The notes: generated by a model not told the origin, from the letters alone. A stretch of DNA of 64,000 nt from Nocardioides sp. HDW12B (GCF_011299595.1 NZ_CP049867.1:3720001-3784000); one strand, 5' to 3'. Counted from the first letter of the stretch, positions 28,140-42,801 are shown. Numbers and translations are program-made.

Positions 28140-28924
28140 ACCTCCGACGCTATCCGAGGCTCCTCGCCGGTCTGGGCGCGGGCGGTGGCCAGCTCGTCGC
28201 GGCTCCACCGCCACCACACCACCACCGCGAAGCAGCCGAAGATCCACCACTGCACGCCGTAGAGCAGGTTGCGCAGGCCGGTCGAGGCCGGCGGGCTCGG
28301 CAGCGCGGACGGCGTGACCGGCTCCAGGCTGCCGCGCACGGCGGCCGGCTCGTCGAGGATGACGAAGGCGCTGTAGAGGTCCTGCTCGAGCCGGGGCACG
28401 AAGTCCGGGATCCGCAGGGAGGGCAGCACGGCGTCGTCGGGGTCGGTGTCGGTCGAGTCGTCCTGTTCCGCCGGTTGCAGGCGGGCGACCAGGCTCGCCG
28501 TACCCGTGGGCGGGGAGAGGTCGGGGGCGGGGTCCTCGGACCAGCCCAGCACCACCGGGACGACGCTCGCGTCAGCGGCGCACGGCTCGGCCTCGCACAC
28601 CGCGAAGGGTACGACGACCCAGCGGCCGAGGTCCCCGTGCTGCAGCCGTCCCGTCACCTCGACGGTGTCCTCGGGCAGCCAGCGCCCGCTGAGGGTCACG
28701 GGACGACCTGCGTCGTCGGTCGGGAACGCGTCGTCCGGGCCGATGACCGAGGCGAGCGGCACCGGCTCGGCGTCGGCCAGGGCCTCGACCCGGTCCTCCC
28801 GGTGGCCCTGCCAGGCCCCGACCTGCCAGAACCCGAGCCAGGTCGTCGCGAGCACGGCGAGCACGAGGCCGGTGTGCAGCACCAGCATGCGCGCGGTCAG
28901 CCACTCCCGCCACCCGGCGTTCAC
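28136..28924 (-). CDS. SURF1 family cytochrome oxidase biogenesis protein
   Basis: A 262-residue membrane protein with one helix near each end (residues 13-36 and about 225-243) and an extracytoplasmic domain between, the standard SURF1 layout. Conserved spots are TWLGFWQV, LSGRWLPEDTV and GLRNLLYGVQWWIFG. SURF1 helps insert heme a and assemble cytochrome aa3 oxidase. GTG 28924 is the annotated start. It is upstream of and coupled to DUF3817 and follows the TetR gene by 27 bp on the same strand. Confidence 0.9.
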   Translation of the reverse strand: MNAGWREWLTARMLVLHTGLVLAVLATTWLGFWQVGAWQGHREDRVEALADAEPVPLASVIGPDDAFPTDDAGRPVTLSGRWLPEDTVEVTGRLQHGDLGRWVVVPFAVCEAEPCAADASVVPVVLGWSEDPAPDLSPPTGTASLVARLQPAEQDDSTDTDPDDAVLPSLRIPDFVPRLEQDLYSAFVILDEPAAVRGSLEPVTPSALPSPPASTGLRNLLYGVQWWIFGCFAVVVWWRWSRDELATARAQTGEEPRIASEV

Positions 28925-28951
28925 GGTCGAGGGAGCGGTGGTCAGCGTCGA

Positions 28952-29563
28952 TCAGCCCGCGAGGTGCCCGGCGTGGTTCAGGACCGCGATGCAGTGGTCC
29001 ACGAGCTGCTCGCGGGTGACCTGCATGCCGCCCTCGAGGTAGGCGTAGAAGAGCGCGGTGAGCGAGCCCAGCAGGCCCACGGAGATGAGGGTGCGCTGCT
29101 CGGCGGGCGTGGAGCGGGGCAGCTTGCTGCGGATCAGCTCCCCGAGCGCGGGCAGCAGCGCCTGCGACGGCTGCGCGAGGACCGCCTCGGTCAGCGGTGC
29201 GACGAGCAGCACCCGACCCTTGCGGCGGTCGTCGACCATGAGGGTCACCAGCGCCTCGATGCTGCGCCGCGCCACCTCGGCCGGGTCGCCCTCGGAGGCG
29301 GCCTCGTCGAGGACCTGGCGGACCTCGTCGGCCAGCTCCTCGTAGACCGCGAGCACCAGCGCGTCGCGGTCGGGGAAGCTCTCGTAGAAGTAGCGCTCGG
29401 TCAGCTGGGCCGAGCGGCACGCCGCCCGCACCGAGAGCGTGGCGCCGGGGGTGCCGAGCAGGTCGAGCCCGACCTCCACCAGCTTCTCGCGACGCGCTTT
29501 CTGACGGGTCGCCAGCGTGGTCCCGCCCCAGATCCTGGGGGTGTCGGTCGATGCAGTGTTCAC
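28952..29563 (-). CDS. TetR family transcriptional regulator
   Basis: A 203-residue regulator. The N-terminal helix-turn-helix is at about 20-66 (RQKARREKLVEVGLDLLG ... LTERYFYESFPDRDALVLAVYEE), and the remainder is a TetR ligand/dimer domain. It is divergent from the LuxR-type gene and lies 27 bp upstream of SURF1 in the same direction, so it may control either side. The effector is unknown. GTG 29563 start; a G/C-rich inverted patch lies in the 142-bp divergent gap. Confidence 0.9.
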   Translation of the reverse strand: MNTASTDTPRIWGGTTLATRQKARREKLVEVGLDLLGTPGATLSVRAACRSAQLTERYFYESFPDRDALVLAVYEELADEVRQVLDEAASEGDPAEVARRSIEALVTLMVDDRRKGRVLLVAPLTEAVLAQPSQALLPALGELIRSKLPRSTPAEQRTLISVGLLGSLTALFYAYLEGGMQVTREQLVDHCIAVLNHAGHLAG

Positions 29564-29693
29564 AGTGGGTGTCCCTCCCTGGGAGAAGCCAGAGGACGAA
29601 AGCCGCTTGTGGCCCCCTCTCGCCCTCCACCCCCATCATCCCCCGAGCGTCCCCGAAGGACAAAAGCGCCGCCCCGCGCAGGCCCGACCGCCC

Positions 29694-29699
29694 TACGAT
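29694..29699 (+). promoter_or_regulatory. -10 element (TACGAT) placing a leaderless start at GTG 29706
   Basis: TACGAT matches the actinobacterial -10 pattern TANNNT. It ends 6 bases before GTG 29706, the spacing expected when transcription begins at the start codon. No Shine-Dalgarno sequence is present, which fits a leaderless mRNA. Confidence 0.6.
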
Positions 29700-29705
29700 G
29701 GGCGG

Positions 29706-30356
29706 GTGCCGCTGCGACTCGCCATCGTCAACGACTACGAGGTCGTGGTCCGGGGCCTGGCCGACATGCTCGCTCCCTTCGCCGACGAGGTGAGCGTCGT
29801 GGAGCTCAACACCTCCGTGCCGGTCAACCAGCCCGTCGACATCGCGCTCTTCGACACTTTTGCCCAGCGTCCCGAGGACGGGCCCGGCGTCGCCGACCTG
29901 CTGGCCGACCCGCTGGTGGGCCGGGTCGTGGTCTACACCTGGAACATCGAGACCCGCTTCCTCGACGGCAGCCTCCACGGCGAGGTCGCGGCGTACCTGT
30001 CGAAGACCCTGTCGGCCGACGAGCTGGTCGCCGCGCTGCGTGCTGTGCACGCGGGCGAGCGGCTGGTGGTCGCCGACCCGGCGGACGTCCCGGTGCTCAC
30101 CGGCGACTGGCCGGGCCGGTCGGAGGGCCTGACCGCCCGGGAGGCCGAGGTGGTCGCGCTGATCACCCAGGGCCTGAGCAACGCCGAGATCGCCCTCCGG
30201 GCGTCGCTGTCGATCAACTCGGTGAAGACCTACATCCGCAGCAGCTACCGCAAGATGGGCGTGACGAGCCGGACCACCGCGGTGCTGTGGGGCCTGGAGC
30301 ACGGCTTCGCCCCCGACCGCACGCGCGTCACCGCCCCCACCGCCTCCAGCGCCTGA
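29706..30356 (+). CDS. LuxR-type response regulator-like transcription factor
   Basis: A 216-residue protein. Residues 1-120 resemble a receiver domain (LRLAIVNDYEVVVRGLADML; a phospho-acceptor-like Asp in IALFDTF; conserved Lys in YLSKTLSADEL), but the region around the acidic pocket is degenerate (ND rather than DD). Residues 145-205 are a LuxR helix-turn-helix (LTAREAEVVALITQGLSNAEIALR, SINSVKTYIRSSYRKMG). No histidine kinase lies beside it, so it is an orphan regulator. GTG 29706 is supported by a -10 element 6 bases upstream. Confidence 0.88.
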   Translation: MPLRLAIVNDYEVVVRGLADMLAPFADEVSVVELNTSVPVNQPVDIALFDTFAQRPEDGPGVADLLADPLVGRVVVYTWNIETRFLDGSLHGEVAAYLSKTLSADELVAALRAVHAGERLVVADPADVPVLTGDWPGRSEGLTAREAEVVALITQGLSNAEIALRASLSINSVKTYIRSSYRKMGVTSRTTAVLWGLEHGFAPDRTRVTAPTASSA

Positions 30357-30498
30357 GAGCAGGCTGAGAATCCGGGCCGCACGTGGTGCGGGACACATCC
30401 GGACGTCGCCGGACCGCGAACCCGTCCTGACAACGTGCATCGTCGCCTGGGTCGCCTCGACCCGGATCCCGTCGGTGCCGAAGCTGACGGAGGTTGCG

Positions 30499-32223
30499 AT
30501 GAGAACCAGATCCATGCGAGCAGTGGCGGGAGGGTCGGTGGCGGGACTCGCCGTCGGCGTCCTCTCGGTGACCGCTGCCCCGGCGAGCGCCGCGACGTAC
30601 GAGGTCGACAGCGAAGCGGAGCTGAGGGACGCAGTGGCCGCGGCGAACGCCAGCCCCGGCCTCGACGTCATCCGCCTGACCGGGTCCGTCACCCTCGGAA
30701 CGCCGCCCACGGGAGAGGCGGACGGGCCGGCCGCGGGCGACCTCGACCTGACCGACGACCTGCGCGTGGTGGGCAGCAACGAGACCATCGACGCCGCCGG
30801 CACGGACCGCGTCTTCGACGTCCCGGCCGGTGTCTCGCTGTCGCTCGAGGACCTGGTGCTGCGCAACGGGCTGCCCGCCACCGGCTCCAGCGGCGGCGCC
30901 GTCCGCAGCGCCGGCACCCTGGAGGTCCTCGACACCCTGTTCGTCGACAACGCCGCGCGGGGCACCGGCGCCAGCGGTGGCGCCATCTTCAACGACGGAG
31001 GAAGCCTGACGGCCGTGTTCTCCCGGTTCCGCGCGAACACCGCCGACCGCGCGGGCGGCGCCATCGAGGCGCTGGCCGGCACCACCCGCGTCGAGGGCTC
31101 CCGCATGACCGGCAACACGACCGGGACCATGCCGGGCAACGGCGGCGGCGTCCACCTGACCGGCGCCGGGACCGTCGACGTCGTCGACACGGTCGTCATC
31201 GGCAACACGGCCGGCTCGGAGGGCGGTGGTCTGTGGAACAGCAGCACCGGGACGATGCGGGTCGTCGACACCTACCTGACCGAGAACACCGCGCGCGGAG
31301 CGGCCGCCGACAACGGCGGCGGGGCGCTCTTCAACGACGGTGGCGTGCTCGTCGTGCGCGGCAGCCTCGTCGAGGACAACGAGGCCACCGGCGCCGCCGG
31401 CTCCGGCGGCGGACTGCTGAACCTCGGCGAGGCACGCGTGCGCAGCTCCGAGCTGATCGACAACCGGGCCCGGCGTGCCGGCGGTGCGATCGAGGCGGTC
31501 GGCGGCACCACGGCCCTGACCAGGGTGAGCATGGTCGGCAACACCACCGGGGCAGCCCCCGGCAACGGCGGCGGACTGCACCTCACCGGTGCCGGCGACG
31601 TCAGCGTGACCGACAGCCTGGTCAGCGAGAACCGCGCCGCCAACGAGGGCGGCGGGCTGTGGAACAGCGCCGACGGCACCATGCGGGTCAGCGGCACCAC
31701 GGTGTCCGACAACGTGGCGAACGGTGACGCCTCCGACAGCGGCGGCGGCGGGCTCTACAACGACGGCGGCGACCTGAGCGTCAGCGGCGGCACCGCCGTC
31801 CTCCGCAACCAGGCGCCGGGCACGTCCGGCTCGGGCGGCGGCATCCTGGACAACCAGGGCACGCTGTCGGTCACCGGCTCTCGGGTGGTCGACAACTCCG
31901 CGACCCGCGCGGGCGGCGGCATCGAGACCAACGCCGGCCAGGTCGAGCTGCGCAACGTGCGGCTGCTGCGCAACACGACGGGCGCGAACCCCGGCAACGG
32001 CGGCGGGCTGCACGTCACCGGCGCGGCGGTCGTGGAGTACGTCGGCGGGCTCGTGCAGGGCAACGTCGCAGCCTTCCAGGGCGGAGGCCTGTGGAACTCC
32101 AGCACCGGCGTTCTCACGGTCCGCGACGTCACGGTCCGGCGCAACCAGGCCGAGCGGCGTCCGAACCTCTACAACGACGGTGGCGCCTTCACCGTCGACG
32201 GGCGTCCGGTCCCCGTCGGCTGA
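30499..32223 (+). CDS. Secreted right-handed beta-helix repeat protein
   Basis: A 574-residue exported protein. The signal peptide (residues 1-31) ends in APASA. From residue 85 the chain is a string of short beta-helix turns rich in GGG(L/I)xN and DNxAxxxGGA motifs, as in polymorphic outer-membrane/pectate-lyase-like proteins. The turns are organised in a larger unit of about 142 residues that is repeated (184-325, 326-469, partial 470-560) with long identical stretches such as GNGGG, EGGGLWNS and NDGG. No LPXTG, membrane anchor or enzyme active site is visible, so it is probably secreted or wall-associated. ATG 30499 has a CGGAGG site. Confidence 0.85.
   Translation: MRTRSMRAVAGGSVAGLAVGVLSVTAAPASAATYEVDSEAELRDAVAAANASPGLDVIRLTGSVTLGTPPTGEADGPAAGDLDLTDDLRVVGSNETIDAAGTDRVFDVPAGVSLSLEDLVLRNGLPATGSSGGAVRSAGTLEVLDTLFVDNAARGTGASGGAIFNDGGSLTAVFSRFRANTADRAGGAIEALAGTTRVEGSRMTGNTTGTMPGNGGGVHLTGAGTVDVVDTVVIGNTAGSEGGGLWNSSTGTMRVVDTYLTENTARGAAADNGGGALFNDGGVLVVRGSLVEDNEATGAAGSGGGLLNLGEARVRSSELIDNRARRAGGAIEAVGGTTALTRVSMVGNTTGAAPGNGGGLHLTGAGDVSVTDSLVSENRAANEGGGLWNSADGTMRVSGTTVSDNVANGDASDSGGGGLYNDGGDLSVSGGTAVLRNQAPGTSGSGGGILDNQGTLSVTGSRVVDNSATRAGGGIETNAGQVELRNVRLLRNTTGANPGNGGGLHVTGAAVVEYVGGLVQGNVAAFQGGGLWNSSTGVLTVRDVTVRRNQAERRPNLYNDGGAFTVDGRPVPVG
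31048..32180 (+). repeat. Internal ~430-bp tandem duplication in the beta-helix gene
   Basis: Units begin at about 31048 (RAGGAIEALAG), 31474 (RAGGAIEAVGG) and 31906 (RAGGGIETNAG). The first two are full (142-144 codons) and the third partial. Conserved markers recur in the same order in each: GNTTG, PGNGGG, GGGLWNS, NDGG. Confidence 0.8.
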
Positions 32224-32315
32224 TCCACCCGGTCCCACCGGACGCAGGCCGTCGAACGGCGGTCGGCGGGTCACCCCGCCGGCCGCCCCCGGGCCGCGAC
32301 CAACGAGTCGTGCGT

Positions 32316-32379
32316 ACATGAGCGACGTCTCGCACGCACACGAGCGACGCTTCGCATGGACACGAGTGCGCTTCGCGGG
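32316..32379. repeat. 22-bp intergenic direct repeat, about three copies
   Basis: In the 170-bp gap between the beta-helix gene and tRNA-Ala, the unit ACACGAGCGACGCTTCGCAT occurs as 32316-32337, 32338-32359 and 32360-32379 with a few changes. It has no open frame of note and may be a dispersed element or transcription-end structure. Confidence 0.6.
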
Positions 32380-32393
32380 TGGGGTGTTGGTGT

Positions 32394-32469
32394 TGGTGGA
32401 GCCAAGGGGACTCGAACCCCTAACCCCCTGCTTGCAAAGCAGGTGCGCTACCAATTGCGCCATGGCCCC
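32394..32469 (-). tRNA. tRNA-Ala (anticodon TGC)
   Basis: A complete cloverleaf on the minus strand with anticodon loop TTTGCAA, the G3-U70 wobble pair that marks alanine tRNAs (GGGGCCA pairing with TGGCTCC) and an encoded 3' CCA. It is the classic Ala member of the Ala-Ile pair beside gyrA. Confidence 0.96.
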
Positions 32470-32515
32470 GGGACGGTGACCCAGCCGGACCGACCAGCCG
32501 GTCACCCGGAGAGCG

Positions 32516-32644
32516 TCAGCTGCTCCGCTTGACGCTGTCGGTGGCCTCGGCCCAGAGCGCCTGCTCGTGCTGGGTCTCCTTGGCCTTGGTGAGGGCCACC
32601 ACGCCGCCGACGACGGCCGCGGCGAGAAGAACGATCTTCTTCAT
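32516..32644 (-). CDS. DLW-39 family microprotein
   Basis: A 42-residue product beginning [20 protein letters not shown], then a charged tail containing [12 protein letters not shown]. This matches the DLW-39 family, tiny conserved actinobacterial proteins encoded between tRNA-Ile and tRNA-Ala near gyrA. The N-terminal half is one membrane helix with a basic start, so a membrane protein is expected; its function is unknown. ATG 32644 has a GGAAAGGA ribosome site. It is too short for most ORF filters. Confidence 0.88.
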   Translation of the reverse strand: MKKIVLLAAAVVGGVVALTKAKETQHEQALWAEATDSVKRSS

Positions 32645-32662
32645 GGGGGTCCTTTCCTCGAG

Positions 32663-32736
32663 TGGGCCTAACAGGACTTGAACCTGTGACCTCTTCCTTA
32701 TCAGGGAAGCGCTCTAACCGTCTGAGCTATAGGCCC
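32663..32736 (-). tRNA. tRNA-Ile (anticodon GAT)
   Basis: Full cloverleaf on the minus strand: acceptor GGGCCTA with TAGGCCC, D-loop AGACGGTTAGA, anticodon loop CTGATAA (anticodon GAT), T-loop TTCAAGT. The CCA is not encoded. Confidence 0.95.
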
Positions 32737-32866
32737 GCACACAGGCGGCCAGGACATGTTCGCCTGGCCGACGAGGAAGATTACCGCACCCGCGGCGCCG
32801 CTCCCAAACCGAGCCCGGCCCGCCGTACGCCGCTCCGTCGCGCGCCGGGTGCCGGGACCGCTGGAC

Positions 32867-33501
32867 TCAGCGCTCCTCCTCCGCGAAGACGATCTCCAGG
32901 CCGCCCAGGAGCGCGGCGGCGAGGTTGTAGAGGAAGGCTCCGAGGGTGGCCACGACGGTGATGAGGAAGACGTCGACGACCGCCAGCAGCATGGTGATGC
33001 CCATGATCCGACTCGTGCCCAGGTAGTCCTCGATCGCGAAGTCGCCACCGGTGTCGCCGGCCACGTCGGCCACCGCGCGGTTGATCGAGTCCCAGACGCC
33101 GGCCGCGCCCAGCACCGACCAGACGATGCCGACCGCGACCACCGTGACGATGCCGATCGCGATCGAGAGCAGGAACGCGGTCTTCATCACCGACCACGGG
33201 TCGATGTGGGTCAGCCGCAGCCGGGCTCGGCGCACCCGGCGCGGCGCGGGGCGCGCGCCCGAGCCGCGGCCGGCCTTCGTGACGGGCGAGGTGCTCCCGG
33301 TTGTCGACGTCGCCGATGTCGCCGCCGTGTCGTCGTTGCGCGAGCCCCGACCGCTGTCACGGGCCTTCGAGACCGCGGCCGCGACCCGCTCCTGGCCCCG
33401 GCTGAGGCTGCTCTGCCCCTGGGGGCTCGACGACCCGGTCGTCCCCGCACCGCTGCTGCGGTCGGGGGCGGCGGGCCTGTCGTCGGTGCGCCGGTCAGCC
33501 A

Positions 33502-33502
<1 letters not shown>
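32867..33502 (-). CDS. DUF3566 domain-containing membrane protein
   Basis: A 211-residue protein. Residues 1-90 are low-complexity Ser/Thr/Gly/Arg, then the DUF3566 domain (95-210) with two membrane helices (about 108-132 and 169-196) and RARLRLTHIDPWSVMKTAF at its start. Rv0007 is the mycobacterial counterpart in the same place. The family function is unknown, though its invariant location beside gyrA suggests envelope or growth roles. Its ATG shares one base with the gyrA stop (TGATG), so it is coupled to gyrA. Confidence 0.88.
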
Positions 33503-36159
<2,657 letters not shown>

Positions 36160-36384
36160 CGGTCACTCCTCGTGGCAGCGAGCGCGTCCTGCGCCCAGGT
36201 CGGGAACGGGACCGGGGTGGTCCGGTGGGGCGCGCGGCTGCGTGGCCGGGCGCGCATCAAAGAGGCGTGGCGTCTCGTCGCCGAGGGCGACCCGAGCGGA
36301 AGCCCCGGACGACACGGCGACAGCGCGTCTGGCCAGGCAGCCGGCGGCCCGCCGGACCACCCCACCCCGCATCGCCCGGTGGGA

Positions 36385-38571
<2,187 letters not shown>

Positions 38572-38797
38572 TCAGTGGCTGACGGGGGAACGACCTCGTC
38601 GTCCCACCTTACCTCTCAGAGGCCCGGAATCGGAGGTCGGGCATGCCCAATCTGGGGACGACGCCCTGAAATTGCCCGGTTGTGGGCCTCACAGGGCCGT
38701 CCAGGGCCCTTGACAGGGGGCGTCGTGAGTCCCCATACCGGCCAGCGGGCGTTCCGGGGCCCTGTCCGGCGCCTGCGGCTCCTGGCGCTCGGGCCGA

Positions 38798-39469
38798 TCA
38801 GCCGTAGGTGTCGCGCGGCCCGCGCCCGCCCCGCACCGACCGCCGGCCGTGGCTCCAGGTCGGCGCGGACGGCCCGCGCACCTCGATGAAGGTGACCGTG
38901 CCCTCCCCCAGCTCGCCGTTGAGCCGCTTGAGCACCGTGGGCGCCAGCAGCCGCATCTGGGTCGCCCAGGCCGTCGAGTCCGTCTGCACCACGAGGCGGC
39001 CGCCGTCGGTGGCGTCGTCCTTGCGGAAGGAGACCGGCTGGGCGTGCTGGGCGACCTGGTCACCGACGATGGCGCCCCACCGCGAGAACACCCCGTGCAC
39101 GCGGACGTCCTGCTCCCAGCCCTGCTGGGAGATGAAGCGACCGATGGTGGAGTCGAGGGTCTGGGGGTCGCGGTCGTCGGGGTGGGAGCCGGAGGCCTGC
39201 GGGTCCACGCGCCGTCCGCGCCGACGTCCTCCCGCGCCGCCGGAGCGCCCGCCCTGCCCGCGCCGGGCGTCGCCGGGTCGGCCCGGCCGCGACGCGAGCC
39301 CCCGCGCGATGCTGCGCGCCAGGTCCAGGCCGGTGTCGCGGTGGGGCTCCTCCTCGGGGGCGTTCTCGGCCGCCTCCCGACTGGCGCCGGTCGGGGCGCC
39401 CGACGGCTCCTCACGTCCCTCGCGGGCCTCGTCCCGGTCCCGCCCGCGCTGCCCCTCCTGCTCAGCCAT
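38798..39469 (-). CDS. DUF721 (DciA-like) protein
   Basis: A 223-residue protein. The first 120 residues are a charged Arg/Gly-rich linker, then the DUF721/DciA domain ([41 protein letters not shown]), which in bacteria without DnaC loads or activates the replicative helicase DnaB. The gene lies in the invariant recF-DUF721-gyrB order. Its start overlaps the recF stop by 8 bp. Confidence 0.85.
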   Translation of the reverse strand: MAEQEGQRGRDRDEAREGREEPSGAPTGASREAAENAPEEEPHRDTGLDLARSIARGLASRPGRPGDARRGQGGRSGGAGGRRRGRRVDPQASGSHPDDRDPQTLDSTIGRFISQQGWEQDVRVHGVFSRWGAIVGDQVAQHAQPVSFRKDDATDGGRLVVQTDSTAWATQMRLLAPTVLKRLNGELGEGTVTFIEVRGPSAPTWSHGRRSVRGGRGPRDTYG

Positions 39470-40652
39470 CGCCGCCTCCTGTGACCAGGTCGCGGACCTG
39501 CAGGCGGGTGCCGCTCAGCACCTCGGGCACGTCCGCCTCCACCGCGGCGGTCACCAGCACCTGCTCGGCGTCGGAGACCAGCTCGGCCAGCCGGTCACGC
39601 CGGGCCACGTCGAGCTCGGCGAACACGTCGTCGAGGATCAGGACCGGGTCGTCGCCGTCGGCCTTGAGCAGCTCGTACGACGCCAGCCGGAGCGCGAGCG
39701 CGTAGGACCACGACTCCCCGTGGGAGGCGTAGCCCTTCACCGGCAGGGTGCCGACGGCCAGCGCCAGCTCGTCGCGGTGGGGACCGACCAGGGTCACGCC
39801 CCGGGCCAGCTCCTCGCGCCGCCGGGCCGTCAGCGCCTCCTGGAACGAGACGGCGAGCGCCTCCCGGTCGAGGCCGCCGCCGGGGTCGCCACCCATGTCG
39901 CCAGCAGGGTCGTCCTGGTCGTCGCCGGGCGCGCTGGTGAGGGGGACCGAGGGCACGTAGTCCACCAGCGCCTCGGAACGGGCCGCGTCCTTGGCGACCT
40001 CGGCGTACGCCTGGGCGACCAGCGGGCGCAGGGAGGTAACCATCGCGGCCCGGACCGCGGTGATCTCGGCGCCCAGCCGCACCAGCTGGTCGTCCCAGAC
40101 GGCGAGCGTGCTCTCGAAGTACTCGCTGGGGCGGCGGCGGTCCTGCCCGGCGTTCTTCAGCAGCGCGTTGCGCTGGCGCAGCACCTTGTCGTAGTCGCCG
40201 CGGACCCCCAGCAGCCGCGGCGTCCGCAGCACCATGAGGTCGTCGAGGAAGCGTCGGCGGTCCGACGGGTCGCCCTTGACCAGCGCGAGGTCCTCGGGCG
40301 AGAACAGCACGGTGCGGACCAGGCCGGCGATGTCGCGGGCCCGGGGCAGCGGGGAGCGGTTGATCCGGGCCCGGTTGGAGCGGCCCGGGTTGATCTCGAC
40401 CTCGAGCACCGCCTGGCGGCCGTCCTTGACGACGGCGGCCCGCACCACTGCCTGCTCGGCGCCCTGCTTGACCAGGGGCGCGTCGCTGGAGACCCGGTGC
40501 GACGAGAGCCGCGCCAGGTAGTCGATGGCCTCGACGATGTTGGTCTTGCCCTGCCCGTTGCTGCCCACGATCGCCGTGGGTCCCGGGGTCAGGGGCAGGT
40601 CGAGGGCGTCGTAGGAGCGGAAGGCGTGCAGCGTGAGGTGCGCGACGTGCAC
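39462..40652 (-). CDS. recF: DNA replication/repair protein RecF
   Basis: A 396-residue SMC-like ATPase that helps load RecA at single-strand gaps. Walker A is [11 protein letters not shown] (residues 28-38), the signature-like LLRDDL... region and [11 protein letters not shown] (Walker B) follow. GTG 40652 ([14 protein letters not shown]) is the expected start for RecF; frame continues upstream without a good ribosome site. It is encoded between gnd (10 bp upstream) and DUF721. Confidence 0.95.
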   Translation of the reverse strand: MHVAHLTLHAFRSYDALDLPLTPGPTAIVGSNGQGKTNIVEAIDYLARLSSHRVSSDAPLVKQGAEQAVVRAAVVKDGRQAVLEVEINPGRSNRARINRSPLPRARDIAGLVRTVLFSPEDLALVKGDPSDRRRFLDDLMVLRTPRLLGVRGDYDKVLRQRNALLKNAGQDRRRPSEYFESTLAVWDDQLVRLGAEITAVRAAMVTSLRPLVAQAYAEVAKDAARSEALVDYVPSVPLTSAPGDDQDDPAGDMGGDPGGGLDREALAVSFQEALTARRREELARGVTLVGPHRDELALAVGTLPVKGYASHGESWSYALALRLASYELLKADGDDPVLILDDVFAELDVARRDRLAELVSDAEQVLVTAAVEADVPEVLSGTRLQVRDLVTGGGDG

Positions 40653-40662
40653 GTCGTACGCC

Positions 40663-41646
40663 TCAGGAGCCGGTCGGGCTCCCGCCCGACCCCTGACCGC
40701 CCGCGTGACCACCGGCGTCGCCCGCCGGCGGCCCGGCGTGCACGGCGTGACCGCCGAACTGGTTGCGCATCGCCGCCACGGCCTTCATGGCCGGGCTGTC
40801 CTCCTGCCGGGACACGAAGCGGGCGAAGAGCGACGCCGCGATCGCCGGGGTGGCGACCGCGTGCTCGATGGCCGCCTCGACGGTCCAGCGTCCCTCGCCC
40901 GAGTCCTCGGCGTAGCCCTGGATGCCCTGGAGGTCGGTGTCCTCGTCGAGCGCCTGGACGAGGAGGTCGAGCAGCCAGGACCGGATGACGGTGCCCTCGC
41001 GCCAGGAGCGGAACACCTCCGTGACGTTGTCGACCATGTCGGCGGCCTGGAGCAGCTCGTAGCCCTCGGCGTAGGCCTGCATGACGGCGTACTCGATGCC
41101 GTTGTGGACCATCTTCGAGAAGTGGCCCGAGCCGGCACGGCCGGCGTGGACGAACCCCAGCTCGCCCTCGGGCTTGAGCGCGTCGAAGAAGGGCCTGAGC
41201 TGCTCGATGTGCTCGGGAGCACCGCCCGCCATGAGGCCGTAGCCGTTCTCGAGGCCCCAGACCCCGCCCGAGACGCCGCAGTCGACGTAGGCGACGCCGT
41301 GGGCGTCGAGCTCCGCGGCGTGGCGCTCGTCGTCGGTCCAGCGGGAGTTGCCGCCGTCGACGACCAGGTCGCCCTCGTCGAGCAGGTCGGCCAGGGCGGT
41401 CACCGTCTCGTCGGTGGGCCCACCGGCCGGGACCATGATCCACACGACGCGGGGCTGCGGAAGCGCCTGGACCAGCGCCTCGAGGGACTCGGTGTCGCTG
41501 ACCTCGGGGTTCCGGTCGTAGCCGACCACCGTCAGCCCGGCGCCCCGCATGCGGTCGCGCATGTTCTTGCCCATCTTGCCCAGGCCGACCATGCCGATGT
41601 GGTCGAGCGCCTCCGTGCTCCCGCCCCGGCTCGTCTGCTCACTCAT
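40663..41646 (-). CDS. gnd: 6-phosphogluconate dehydrogenase (decarboxylating), short form
   Basis: A 327-residue enzyme. The N-terminal Rossmann motif is [12 protein letters not shown]; substrate-site motifs [18 protein letters not shown] and the catalytic Lys in [13 protein letters not shown] are present. It makes ribulose 5-phosphate, CO2 and NADPH in the pentose phosphate pathway. The short form (about 300-330 residues) is GndA/YqeC-like. Its place between dnaN and recF matches Streptomyces and relatives. Confidence 0.93.
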   Translation of the reverse strand: MSEQTSRGGSTEALDHIGMVGLGKMGKNMRDRMRGAGLTVVGYDRNPEVSDTESLEALVQALPQPRVVWIMVPAGGPTDETVTALADLLDEGDLVVDGGNSRWTDDERHAAELDAHGVAYVDCGVSGGVWGLENGYGLMAGGAPEHIEQLRPFFDALKPEGELGFVHAGRAGSGHFSKMVHNGIEYAVMQAYAEGYELLQAADMVDNVTEVFRSWREGTVIRSWLLDLLVQALDEDTDLQGIQGYAEDSGEGRWTVEAAIEHAVATPAIAASLFARFVSRQEDSPAMKAVAAMRNQFGGHAVHAGPPAGDAGGHAGGQGSGGSPTGS

Positions 41647-41652
41647 CGGGCC

Positions 41653-42801
41653 TCAGCTCAGCAGCCGGCGCGGCATCAGGAGGTACTGGAAGTCGGTGTT
41701 GCGCTCCCCGTCGAGGTCGGGGACCCCGGTGATGACCGCCGGCTTGGCGGCCTGGGTGAAGGCGAGCTCGACGACCGGCTCCTCGATGGCGGTGAGGCCG
41801 TCGAGCAGGAACTGCGGGTTGAAGCCGGTGACGATGCCCTCGCCCTTGACCTGGGCGTCGATCAGCTCGGTCGCCAGCGCCTCGTCGCCGTGCCCGGCGT
41901 CGAGGGTCAGCCCGTCGTCGTCGAACTTGAGCTGGACCGCGGTGTTCCGCTCGGCGACCAGCGAGACGCGCTTGACGGCCTCGATCAGCTCGGTGCGGTT
42001 GAGACGGGCGGTGGTGGCGTGCTCGGCCGGGAACAGCGTGCGGACCCGGGGGAACTCGCCGTCGAGCAGGCGCGTGGTGGTCCGGCGGAAGCCGCCGCCG
42101 ACCTCGCCCTCGAAGCCGATGATGCCCTCGCCGGCACCGGTGCCCGACAGGGCGATGGTGACGGTCGAGCCGGAGGTGAGCGCGCGGGCCGTCTCGGCCA
42201 GCACCCGGGCCGGCACCAGGGCGTGGGCCTCGACGTCGGTCGGCTGGGGGTCCCAGGAGAGCTCGCGCAGGGAGAGCCGGAAGCGGTCGGTGGCCAGCAG
42301 GGAGATGTTGCTCCCGGCGATCTCGATGCGCACACCGGTCAGCACGGGGAGCATGTCGTCGCGACCGGCCGCGGTCACGGCCTGCCCGACGGCCTGGGCG
42401 AAGACGTCGCTGCTGACCGAGCCCGTCGACTGCGGCATCGCGGGCAGCGCCGGGTACTCGTCGACCGGCATGGTCTGGAGGGTGAACTTCGCCGAACCGC
42501 AGGTCAGCACCACCTTGGCGCCGTCGATCGCCATGTCGACCGGCTTGGCAGGGAGGCTGCGGCAGATGTCGGCCAGCAGCCGGCCGGAGACCAGCGCCTT
42601 GCCCTCGTCCTGGACCGTCGCCGGGATCGAGGCCCGTGCGGACGTCTCGTAGTCGAAGGTCGAGAGGACCAGCCCGTCACCGGTGTCGGTGGTCTCGATG
42701 AGGAGGCCGGCGAGCACCGGCACGCTGGGACGGACCGGGAGTCCGCGGGCGGCCCACGCCACGGCCTCGGTCAGCACGTCGCGTTCGACTCGGAACTTCA
42801 C
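41653..42801 (-). CDS. dnaN: DNA polymerase III beta sliding clamp
   Basis: A 382-residue three-domain clamp that tethers the replicative polymerase to DNA. It starts MKFRVERDVLTEAV, has the second-domain motif VLTGVRIEI, and ends YLLMPRRL. GTG 42801 is chosen by alignment to DnaN and by a GGAGG site; the longer in-frame ATG at 42861 lies inside the DnaA-box region. It is transcribed away from dnaA across the 331-bp candidate origin. Confidence 0.97.
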   Translation of the reverse strand: MKFRVERDVLTEAVAWAARGLPVRPSVPVLAGLLIETTDTGDGLVLSTFDYETSARASIPATVQDEGKALVSGRLLADICRSLPAKPVDMAIDGAKVVLTCGSAKFTLQTMPVDEYPALPAMPQSTGSVSSDVFAQAVGQAVTAAGRDDMLPVLTGVRIEIAGSNISLLATDRFRLSLRELSWDPQPTDVEAHALVPARVLAETARALTSGSTVTIALSGTGAGEGIIGFEGEVGGGFRRTTTRLLDGEFPRVRTLFPAEHATTARLNRTELIEAVKRVSLVAERNTAVQLKFDDDGLTLDAGHGDEALATELIDAQVKGEGIVTGFNPQFLLDGLTAIEEPVVELAFTQAAKPAVITGVPDLDGERNTDFQYLLMPRRLLS

